Of a stretch of DNA of 64,000 nt, positions 24,881 through 32,193 are shown piece after piece. Within the stretch, counting starts at the first letter, position 1. Each line of letters opens with the position of its first letter. The notes under the pieces were generated by a model. The model was not told the origin of the DNA. It saw nothing but the letters and a program-made list of their open reading frames with translations, and did not search any database. This DNA is from CAVXEH01 sp963805645 (GTDB lineage Bacteria; Chloroflexota; Limnocylindria; QHBO01), in assembly GCA_963805645.1 (NCBI GenBank), contig CAWDVA010000007.1, positions 310,001-374,000 on the forward strand, read 5' to 3'. A program made the translations under genes and the position numbers.

Positions 24881-25243
24881 TCAGCGGCCGGATCCTTCCG
24901 CGACACGTGACCGCTCTGCGTGGTCGTTGGTGTCGAGCTGATACAGGTCGGCGAGTCGCTGCAGACGACGTTCGAGAACCCCTCGCATGAGCCCGCAGGC
25001 GTCCATGATTGCGGAGTCGCTGAGCCGATAGCGCACCTCGCGCCCGACCCGATCGCCTTCGACGATTCCGGCGGTGCGCATCAGGGCCAGGTGCTGGCTC
25101 AGGTTCGGCTGCGCAATTCCCATCTCCTCGGCCAGCTTCCCCACCTCGTGGGGTCCTTCCGCCAGCCGATGGACGATTTCCAGGCGACGCGGGTTGGCGA
25201 GTGTCTTGAGGACCTCCGCCTGCAGTTCGTAAATCGCGTCCAT
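24881..25243 (-). CDS. ArsR-family transcriptional regulator of the sulfur operon
   Basis: 120 aa from ATG 25243. Winged-HTH with recognition helix in EMGIAQPNLSQHLALMRTAG and wing VGREVRYRL. Only one Cys is present (IMDACGLM, helix 5), so the two-Cys persulfide switch of SqrR/BigR is not conserved. Metal ligands of SmtB type are also not evident. It heads the DsrE-TusA-DsrE-TusA-SQR operon and a palindrome lies just upstream, so local control is likely. Confidence 0.88.
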   Translation of the reverse strand: MDAIYELQAEVLKTLANPRRLEIVHRLAEGPHEVGKLAEEMGIAQPNLSQHLALMRTAGIVEGDRVGREVRYRLSDSAIMDACGLMRGVLERRLQRLADLYQLDTNDHAERSRVAEGSGR

Positions 25244-25260
25244 GGCGCCACGATCGCATC

Positions 25261-25278
25261 TATTCGCAGGTGCGCATA
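25261..25278. promoter_or_regulatory. Imperfect palindrome upstream of arsR, candidate operator
   Basis: TATTCGCAGGTGCGCATA reads TAT-x-CGCA-GG-TGCG-x-ATA, symmetric except for one base pair per arm. It is 17 bp upstream of the ArsR start, where an autorepressor would block transcription. Size and symmetry fit ArsR-family operators. Confidence 0.45.
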
Positions 25279-25313
25279 CGTGCTGAACGGCCGAGTCGGG
25301 CGGGCCGAGATGC

Positions 25314-25337
25314 CCCATCGATGGGTCCAATGGACCC
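25314..25337. terminator. Stem-loops downstream of ackA
   Basis: CCCATCGATGGG (25314-25325) is a perfect palindrome. The overlapping GGGTCC-AAT-GGACCC (25323-25337) forms a 6-bp stem with a 3-nt loop. They lie in the 164-bp gap after the ackA stop (minus strand) and before arsR. They could end xfp-ackA transcription or insulate arsR. No U-tract is seen. Confidence 0.35.
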
Positions 25338-25407
25338 GTGCCATCCCGGGCTCGGACCGCCACCCTGCGGTCAGCATCGCCGGCTGCGGCGCTGCCGGCC
25401 GAACGCC

Positions 25408-26511
25408 TCAGGCGCCCTGGTCGAGCAGCGCCCGCACCTGGCGGGCGATCTCCAGGTCCTCGCGCGCGACCACCACGAAGCTGCGGACCGTTGCGCCGTT
25501 GCCACCGATCTCGTGGTCCCCGTCATCCGGCGCCTCGTTGCGGTCGGGGTCGATGCGCACGCCCAGGAAGCCCAGACCCTCCGCAGCGCGTGACCGGATC
25601 TCCGGCGCGTTCTCTCCCACGCCGCCGGTGAAGACCAGCAGGTCCATTCCGTCCATGGCCGCCGCCATGGCGGCGATCGCCGCGCGCAGCCGGTGCAGGT
25701 AGACCCCGACCGCCAGCGTCGCCTCCTCGTCCCCGTCGCCGGCCGCCGCGAGCACCACGCGCATGTCCGGGGTGCCCGCCAGGCCCAGGAGCCCGGAGCG
25801 GCTCTCGAGGGTGGCCGCCAGCTCCGCCGGCGGCGTGCCGACGTGCTCCTGGAGCCACAGCACCAGGCCGGGATCGACCGAGCCGGAGCGGGTGGCCATC
25901 ACGAGGCCCTCGAGCGGCGTGAAGCCCATGGTCGTGTCGACCGAGCGGCCGGCCCGGACGGCTGCCAGGGACGCTCCGGCACCGAGGTGGCAGGTGACGA
26001 TGCGCAGCTCGTCGAGCGGCCGTCCGGCGAGCTCGGCCGCTCGCCGGGACGCGTACGCGTGAGAGAGGCCGTGGAACCCGAAACGGCGCAGCGGCCAGCG
26101 CCGTCGCCACTCGCGCGGAATGGCGTACGTCGCGGCGGCCGGCGGCAGGCTGGCGTGGAACGCGGTGTCGAAGCAGGCCACCGCCGGCGTGCCGGGCAGC
26201 ACGGCGCTCACCACGTCGAGCGCGGCGAGCGCCTTGGGCTGGTGCAGGGGCGCCAGGTCGGTGAGCGCCCGCAGCCGCCCGACGACCTGCGCGTCGATTC
26301 GGACAGGCTCGCGGAACTCCACGCCGCCGTGGACGACCCGGTGCCCCACCGCATCGACGGCGCCCATCTCGCCAATGGCCGCCTCGATCCGCTCGCGCGA
26401 GGCGAGGCCACCGGGGGCCGGGAGGTCCGCGCTTCCGGCCACCCGGTCATCGGCGTCGAGCAAGCGCAGCTTCAGGCTGCTGGAGCCCGCGTTGACGACC
26501 AGGATGCGCAT
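25408..26511 (-). CDS. ackA: Acetate kinase
   Basis: 367 aa, slightly short of the usual ~400. Start ATG 26511 begins MRILVVNAGSSSLKLRLL, the canonical phosphate-binding N-terminus. Other signatures: VGHRVVHGG, FGFHGLSHAYASRR, TCHLGAGASLAA and FTGGVGENAP. It converts acetyl phosphate and ADP to acetate and ATP. It lies 20 bp downstream of phosphoketolase, so the pair forms a complete acetate- and ATP-yielding branch from xylulose-5-phosphate or fructose-6-phosphate. Confidence 0.95.
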   Translation of the reverse strand: MRILVVNAGSSSLKLRLLDADDRVAGSADLPAPGGLASRERIEAAIGEMGAVDAVGHRVVHGGVEFREPVRIDAQVVGRLRALTDLAPLHQPKALAALDVVSAVLPGTPAVACFDTAFHASLPPAAATYAIPREWRRRWPLRRFGFHGLSHAYASRRAAELAGRPLDELRIVTCHLGAGASLAAVRAGRSVDTTMGFTPLEGLVMATRSGSVDPGLVLWLQEHVGTPPAELAATLESRSGLLGLAGTPDMRVVLAAAGDGDEEATLAVGVYLHRLRAAIAAMAAAMDGMDLLVFTGGVGENAPEIRSRAAEGLGFLGVRIDPDRNEAPDDGDHEIGGNGATVRSFVVVAREDLEIARQVRALLDQGA

Positions 26512-26531
26512 CGGTCCGTCCGCGACGCCGG

Positions 26532-28922
26532 TCAGTGCGGCCAGGTCCAGTCGCGCACCTCCGGCATGTCCTCGCCGTGCTCGCGGGTGTACCGGCGTGC
26601 CTCGAACCGCCGGTCGCTCATCTCCTGGCGCACATGCCCGGCCCGCGAGGCGAGTCCGGGAATGCGATCGATGACGTCCATCACCAGGTGGAAGCGATCG
26701 AGGTCGTTGAGCATGACCATGTCGAAGGGCGTGGTGGTGGTGCCTTCCTCCTTGAAGCCGCGAACGTGGAAGTTGTCGTGGTTCGTGCGCCGGTAGGTGA
26801 GCCGATGGATCAGCCACGGGTACCCGTGGTAGGCGAAGATGACCGGCCGGCTGGTGGTGAACAGCGCGTCGAACTCCGCGTCGGACATACCGTGCGGGTG
26901 CTCAGACTCCGGCTGCAGACGCATGAGGTCGACGACGTTGACGACCCGAACCTTCAGGTCCGGGAGGTGCTGTCGCAGCAGGTCGGCCGCGGCGAGGGTC
27001 TCCAGGGTGGGAACGTCGCCGCAGCAGGCAAGGACCACGTCCGGCTCGCCGGCATGGTCGGTGCTGGCAAAGTCCCAGATTCCTGCGCCACGGGTCGCAT
27101 GGACGATCGCCTCATCCATGGACAGCCAGTTCAGGGAGGGCTGCTTGCCGGCCACGATCACGTTGACATAGTTGCGGCTGCGCAGGCAGTGGTCCGCGAC
27201 GGAGAGGAGCGAGTTCGCGTCCGGCGGCAGGTAGACGCGGATCACCTCCGCCTTCTTGTTCACGACGTGGTCGATGAAGCCCGGATCCTGGTGGCAGAAC
27301 CCGTTGTGGTCCTGGCGCCAGACATGGCTGGAGAGCAGGTAGTTCAGCGAGGCGATCGGTCGCCGCCACCCGATCTCGCGGGTCACCTTCAGCCACTTTG
27401 CGTGCTGGTTGAACATCGAGTCGATGATGTGGATGAACGCCTCGTAGCAGTTGAACAGGCCGTGGCGGCCGGTGAGCAGGTATCCCTCCAGCCAGCCCTG
27501 GCAGAGATGCTCGCTCAGCACCTCCATCACCCGCCCATCGGGTGCCAGGTGGTCGTCGATGGCGATCATCTCCGCGTCCCAGGCCCGGTCGGTCGTCTCG
27601 AAGACGGCGGAGAGGCGGTTCGACGCGGTCTCGTCCGGGCCGAAGAGCCGGAAGTCGTTCGGGTTCTCGCTGATGATGTCGCGCAGGAAGCCGCCCAGCA
27701 CGCGGGTCGCCTCGCTGGACGTCGTCCCCGGCCGGGAGGCCGGGACCGCGTAGTCGCGGAAGTCCGGCAGGCGCAGGTCGGTGAGCAGCTCACCGCCGTT
27801 GGCGTGGGGATTCGCGCTCATGCGCCGATGCCCCTTGGGCGGCAGCGCCGCGAGCGCCTCGACGAGCGCGCCGTTCGCGTCGAAGAGCTCCTCCGGGCGG
27901 TAGCCGCGCATCCATGACTCCAGCTTGGCGAGATGCTCGGGGTTGGTGCGCACCTGGGTGAGGGGCACCTGGTGTGCGCGGAAGGTGCCCTCCACGGGCA
28001 GACCGTCCACGACCTTGGGTCCGGTCCAGCCCTTTGGCGTGCGGAGCACGATCATGGGCCAGCGCGGCCGGTCGCCGGCAGTGCTCGCGCCGCGGCCGCC
28101 GGTGCGCGCCGCCTTCTGGATGGCCGTGATCTCCTCGACGACCGTGTCGAGGGTCGCCGCCAGCTGCTGGTGGACCAGTGCCGGATCGTCGCCGGCGACG
28201 AGGTGGACCCGGTGCCCGTACCCCTCCAGCAGCGCGACGAGCTCCTCGTCCGGGATGCGCGCCAGGACGGTCGGGTTCGCGATCTTGTACCCGTTGAGGT
28301 GCAGGATGGGCAGCACCGCACCGTCCCGCGCCGGGTTGATGAACTTGTTGGCATGCCAGCTGGTGGCCAGCGGGCCGGTCTCGGCCTCGCCGTCGCCCAC
28401 CACGCAGCAGACCACCAGGTCCGGGTTGTCGAACGCGGCCCCGTAGGCGTGCGCCAGCGAGTACCCCAGCTCGCCTCCCTCGTGGATCGACCCCGGAGTC
28501 TCCGGCGCCACGTGGCTCGGGATCCCGCCCGGGAAGCTGAACTGGCGGAAGAGCTTGTGCAGGCCCTCCTCGTCCAGGGTGATGCCCGGGTAGCGCTCCG
28601 TGTAGGTCCCCTCAAGGTACGCGTTCGCCACCAGGCCGGGCCCCCCATGGCCGGGACCGGTGATGTAGATCGCGTCAAGGTCCCAGTTGCGGATGACGCG
28701 GTTCATGTGCGCGTAGACCAGGTTCAGGCCCGGCGTCGTCCCCCAGTGGCCGAGCAGGCGCGGCTTGATGTGGTCAACGGTCAGCGGCTCGCGAAGCAGC
28801 GGGTTGTCGAGGAGATAGATCTGGCCGACGGACAGGTAGTTCGCCGCTCGCCAGTAGGCGTCGATGAGCTGAAGCTCGCCTGCCGACAGCGGGCCTGCGG
28901 AGGTCGAGGTGGTGGTGGTCAT
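26532..28922 (-). CDS. xfp: Xylulose-5-phosphate/fructose-6-phosphate phosphoketolase
   Basis: 796 aa. ATG 28922 has GGGGGA about 10 nt upstream and is preferred over the upstream in-frame ATG at 28940. Thiamine-dependent signature segments include YITGPGHGGPGLVANAYLEG, SIHEGGELGYSLAHAYG and CVVGDGEAETGPLA. Length and motifs match bifidobacterial-type phosphoketolase. It splits sugar phosphates to acetyl phosphate, which the adjacent AckA uses. Confidence 0.95.
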   Translation of the reverse strand: MTTTTSTSAGPLSAGELQLIDAYWRAANYLSVGQIYLLDNPLLREPLTVDHIKPRLLGHWGTTPGLNLVYAHMNRVIRNWDLDAIYITGPGHGGPGLVANAYLEGTYTERYPGITLDEEGLHKLFRQFSFPGGIPSHVAPETPGSIHEGGELGYSLAHAYGAAFDNPDLVVCCVVGDGEAETGPLATSWHANKFINPARDGAVLPILHLNGYKIANPTVLARIPDEELVALLEGYGHRVHLVAGDDPALVHQQLAATLDTVVEEITAIQKAARTGGRGASTAGDRPRWPMIVLRTPKGWTGPKVVDGLPVEGTFRAHQVPLTQVRTNPEHLAKLESWMRGYRPEELFDANGALVEALAALPPKGHRRMSANPHANGGELLTDLRLPDFRDYAVPASRPGTTSSEATRVLGGFLRDIISENPNDFRLFGPDETASNRLSAVFETTDRAWDAEMIAIDDHLAPDGRVMEVLSEHLCQGWLEGYLLTGRHGLFNCYEAFIHIIDSMFNQHAKWLKVTREIGWRRPIASLNYLLSSHVWRQDHNGFCHQDPGFIDHVVNKKAEVIRVYLPPDANSLLSVADHCLRSRNYVNVIVAGKQPSLNWLSMDEAIVHATRGAGIWDFASTDHAGEPDVVLACCGDVPTLETLAAADLLRQHLPDLKVRVVNVVDLMRLQPESEHPHGMSDAEFDALFTTSRPVIFAYHGYPWLIHRLTYRRTNHDNFHVRGFKEEGTTTTPFDMVMLNDLDRFHLVMDVIDRIPGLASRAGHVRQEMSDRRFEARRYTREHGEDMPEVRDWTWPH

Positions 28923-28980
28923 GCAGCTATTGTCCCCCATCGGCGCGAGCGCACGGCGGGGCCGGGACTGCCCGCCGACC

Positions 28981-30102
28981 TCAGCCGATGGCGGTGCCGA
29001 TGAGGGAGCCGATGCCGAACGTCACGGCCGCTGCGGCCAGCCCGAACGCGACCTGCCGCACCCCGGAGCGCACTGCCGACTGCCCCGTCACGATCGTGAT
29101 CGCAGCACCGACCGCGAAGAGCGCGATCCCGGCGAAGGTCGCGGAGGCCACGATCCCCGCCAGGCCGTGCAGGAAGAGGAACGGCAGGAGGGGGACCAGG
29201 GCACCCAGGCTGAACAGCACGAAGGAGGTGCCTGCGGCGACCCACGCGGACCCGCCCAGCTCATCGGGGTCGATGCCCAGCTCCTCGCGAGAGAGCGTGT
29301 CGAGCGCGGATGCGCGGTCGCCGGTCATGATCCGGTGGGCAAGCTGGCGGGCCGCATCGGGCTCGAGGCCCTTGGCCTCGTAGATGAGGCGCAGCTCCTC
29401 TTCTTCCTCCTCGGGAATCTCTGCGATCTCGTTGGCCTCGATGCGGATCTGGTTGGCGTAGAGCTCGCGTGCGCTCTGCACGCTCAGCCACTCCCCCAGC
29501 GCCATCGACAGCCCGCCGGCCAGGAGGCCGGCGAAGCCGGCGATCAGGATCGCGTTGCCGGAGCTGTCCGCTCCGGCGACGCCCATCACGAGGCTGAAGT
29601 TGCTCACCAGCCCATCGTTGGCGCCCAGCACGGCGGCGCGCAGCGCGTTGCCACCGATGGCCCGGTGCCGGCCCTCGAAGCGCGCGAGCGAGCCACCCTC
29701 CATGCCCCGCGAGACCTCCCGGAGGACACGGGCGTGGGACCGTTCATCCCCGGGCAGGCTGGTACCGGCGGCCTCCGGCTGGTCGTCGTACATCCCGCGC
29801 GAGGCCGCCTCCTGGCTGGCCATGGTGGACGCCACCAGGCCGGGTCCGAAGCGCCGTGCTATCCGGGCCAGGATGCGGGCGCGCCACGAAGGACCGATCT
29901 CGACCGATCCGGCGGCGTTGAGGATCTGCTCCTTCCACAGCGCGCCGTGGCGCTCCTCGGTCTCCGCCAGGCGGACGTAGAGCTCGCGCAGCCGCTCATC
30001 GTCCGAGCCGGCGGCCATGGCCCGGTACACGGTGGCACCGTCCACCTCCCCCTGGAGGTTGGCGCGCCACCGCGCCAGGTCCTGCGGGCTGGCAGCACTC
30101 AT
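28981..30102 (-). CDS. Ferritin-like/VIT1 fusion membrane protein (MbfA-like)
   Basis: 373 aa from ATG 30102; an upstream extension would overlap the PFOR gene. Residues about 10-140 are a rubrerythrin/ferritin-like helical domain with metal-ligand ExxH-type motifs (EGEVDGATVYRAM, AETEERHGALWKEQI). Residues about 170-373 are a VIT1/CCC1 membrane domain with VLGANDGLVSNFSLVMGVAGA and four or five spans. This architecture is that of MbfA, a membrane-bound ferritin exporting iron or manganese. The acidic EEEEEE segment between spans fits the metal-collecting cytosolic helices of VIT1. Confidence 0.85.
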   Translation of the reverse strand: MSAASPQDLARWRANLQGEVDGATVYRAMAAGSDDERLRELYVRLAETEERHGALWKEQILNAAGSVEIGPSWRARILARIARRFGPGLVASTMASQEAASRGMYDDQPEAAGTSLPGDERSHARVLREVSRGMEGGSLARFEGRHRAIGGNALRAAVLGANDGLVSNFSLVMGVAGADSSGNAILIAGFAGLLAGGLSMALGEWLSVQSARELYANQIRIEANEIAEIPEEEEEELRLIYEAKGLEPDAARQLAHRIMTGDRASALDTLSREELGIDPDELGGSAWVAAGTSFVLFSLGALVPLLPFLFLHGLAGIVASATFAGIALFAVGAAITIVTGQSAVRSGVRQVAFGLAAAAVTFGIGSLIGTAIG

Positions 30103-30109
30103 ATCCCGC

Positions 30110-31777
30110 TCAGCGTATCCCGGCAAGCTCCTGGAGGCTATGCCAGTTTGCGAGCCGCTCCTCGCGCGTCGCCGTGATCTCGGCCGTGGGGATGCCGTCC
30201 GACCCGAAGTGCGGGGCGAAGCGTCCCTCGGACCGGGCGAAGTCGAGGAAGTCAACGACGGTGCCGTCCGGCAGCCTGGCCCAGTCCTCGCGGACCGCCG
30301 GGTTGCCCTGCAGGCTCAGCCGCTCGCTCATGAGCTCGCCCCGGCGGGGGTCGTAGGTGAAGAGCGGGAAGGCCCGCGACTCCACCGCCAGCCGCGCCTG
30401 CCGTGACGCCGCATCGTCCGCGATGCCGTGCTCCGGCTGGCAGGGGGTGTAGACCACGATCACCGCCGGCCCCGGGAAGGTGTTGGCCTCCATGATCGCC
30501 CGGTAGAAGTGGTTGAGGTGGGCCGGAGTGGTCTGGGCGACGTACACGTCGCCGTGCGCCACCATGATGCGGCCCAGCTCCTTGCGCGGCTCGGGCCGCC
30601 CGTGCTGGGCCTTGCCGTAGGCGGAGAGCTTGGTCACCTGCCCGCCGAACGACGCCGTCGACGACTGGCCCCCGGTGTTCGAGTAGACCTGCCCGTCGAG
30701 GACCATGGCCTTGACGTCGGCGCCGGAGGCCACCATGCGCGAGAGCGCCTGGAAGCCGATGTCGTACATCGCGCCGTCTCCGCCCAGGACCCACAGCCGG
30801 CGATCTTCGTGGCCCGCCTGGTCCCACCGCTGGCGGATGCCCAGGGCATCGGCCGGGGCGTTCTCGAACAGCGAGTTGGTCCACGGGACGAGATACGGGT
30901 TGAACGGGTACGTGCTGCCGTACACCGTGTTGCAGCCGGTGGCGGCCACGATGCCCATCGAGCTCGGCCCGTGCACCTGCCGCGTGGCCGCGACGAGCAT
31001 GCGGATGGCGCTCGCCTCGCCGCAGCCGGCGCAGCTCCCCGCGCCGCCCACGTACCCGAAGGCATGCTCGCCGAGCATCAGGTCGGCGAGGGCCTTCTCG
31101 TTGCGGTACTCCGACGGCGTGGCGGGCAGCCTGCGGAAGAAGCTGATGTCGCGCCGGAAGCGGTCCAGGGTGGACTCGCCCGCCGGCTCCACCGGGACCT
31201 TCTCGACCATCTGCAGCGCCTCATGCCCGAGGTCGGTGCAGACCTCCACGCACTCGCCGCAGCCCTTGCAGTGGACCGGATCCACGAAGATGCCGAACTG
31301 CGCGGGCTCCAGGCCCCTGCGCTTCGGCACCTCCGCGTACTTGGTGGTCGTCACGAAGTGGCTGCGGATCGTCTCTGCGGCGCGCTCCGGGCCGTCCTGC
31401 GTCTCGGTGAAGGCCGCGATGGACGGCTCGAGGCGTGACTCCGGCACCGCGATGCCCATGATCGCGCTGTCCGGGCAGGAGCTCACGCAGGCCATGCATC
31501 CCACGCACCTGGCCGCGTCGAGCTCCGGGATGGTGGGCGCCAGGCTGGAGAAGTCACGGACGGAGGCCGTCCCCGGGGGAATCAGGCTGCGGGCCACACC
31601 GGCGTCGGCCGGGAGCGCCGCGTCCGCCGTGCCCGACCGATAGGCGGGCACGACGGAGCGGTTGAAATCATCCACGTACGCCTCGACGTCGAGGATGAGC
31701 GGCGCCGAGCCGAGGTGGGCGGTGTGCCCCTCGATGGGCTCGCCGGGCGCCTTGCGAAGTCTCTCGCCAGCGATCAT
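30110..31777 (-). CDS. porB: 2-oxoacid (pyruvate):ferredoxin oxidoreductase, fused delta-beta subunit
   Basis: 555 aa. Residues about 70-180 hold two ferredoxin-type 4Fe-4S motifs (CVGCMACVSSCP and CKGCGECVEVC). The thiamine-diphosphate beta domain follows, with GSCAGCGEASAIRM, ATGCNTVYGSTYPFNPY and WVLGGDGAMYDIG, where GDG binds Mg-TPP. The segment YSNTGGQSSTASFGG matches NifJ-type pyruvate enzymes. It corresponds to the C-terminal half of NifJ. It overlaps the CBS gene by 4 bp and works with the alpha-gamma fusion at 32190. Confidence 0.92.
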   Translation of the reverse strand: MIAGERLRKAPGEPIEGHTAHLGSAPLILDVEAYVDDFNRSVVPAYRSGTADAALPADAGVARSLIPPGTASVRDFSSLAPTIPELDAARCVGCMACVSSCPDSAIMGIAVPESRLEPSIAAFTETQDGPERAAETIRSHFVTTTKYAEVPKRRGLEPAQFGIFVDPVHCKGCGECVEVCTDLGHEALQMVEKVPVEPAGESTLDRFRRDISFFRRLPATPSEYRNEKALADLMLGEHAFGYVGGAGSCAGCGEASAIRMLVAATRQVHGPSSMGIVAATGCNTVYGSTYPFNPYLVPWTNSLFENAPADALGIRQRWDQAGHEDRRLWVLGGDGAMYDIGFQALSRMVASGADVKAMVLDGQVYSNTGGQSSTASFGGQVTKLSAYGKAQHGRPEPRKELGRIMVAHGDVYVAQTTPAHLNHFYRAIMEANTFPGPAVIVVYTPCQPEHGIADDAASRQARLAVESRAFPLFTYDPRRGELMSERLSLQGNPAVREDWARLPDGTVVDFLDFARSEGRFAPHFGSDGIPTAEITATREERLANWHSLQELAGIR

Positions 31778-32193
31778 CGCGGCTCCTCTCCGTCGACGAG
31801 GGCGCGGACCAGGTCCATGGTGGAGAGGACGCCCGTCGGACGGCCGGCGGTCTCCACCACCAGGCGGTGGACATGGTGGCGTTCCATGACGGCCGCGGCC
31901 TCCGCGATGGGAGCGTCAGCCTCGATGGTGAGCGCCGGGGAGGTCATGAGGTGACGAACCGCGAGCCCGGGCCAACGGGCCCAGTGGTCATCGACAACGT
32001 GCGCCCGCAGCAGGTCGGTCTGGCTGATCACGCCCACCAGGCGCCCGGCGGCATCCACCACCGGCAGCCCGGTCACGCCACGCTGCTGCATGAGCTTCTC
32101 GGCCTCGGCAAGCGAGGCGCCGTCGAAGACCGTCACCGGCTCGATCGACATCAGGTCCGCTACGCGGAGGGTGGCCAGCTGCGCGTTCATCAT
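31774..32193 (-). CDS. CBS-domain pair protein
   Basis: 139 aa composed of two CBS domains (MSIEPVTVFDGASLAEAEKL and LMTSPALTIEADAPIAEAAA) with the usual TGLPVVDAAGRLVGVIS strand-helix motif. Such modules bind adenine nucleotides. It overlaps both PFOR subunit genes by 4 bp, so it is translated in register with them. That suggests an energy-charge-sensing regulatory or assembly partner of PFOR, which is inference. Confidence 0.9.
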   Translation of the reverse strand: MMNAQLATLRVADLMSIEPVTVFDGASLAEAEKLMQQRGVTGLPVVDAAGRLVGVISQTDLLRAHVVDDHWARWPGLAVRHLMTSPALTIEADAPIAEAAAVMERHHVHRLVVETAGRPTGVLSTMDLVRALVDGEEPR

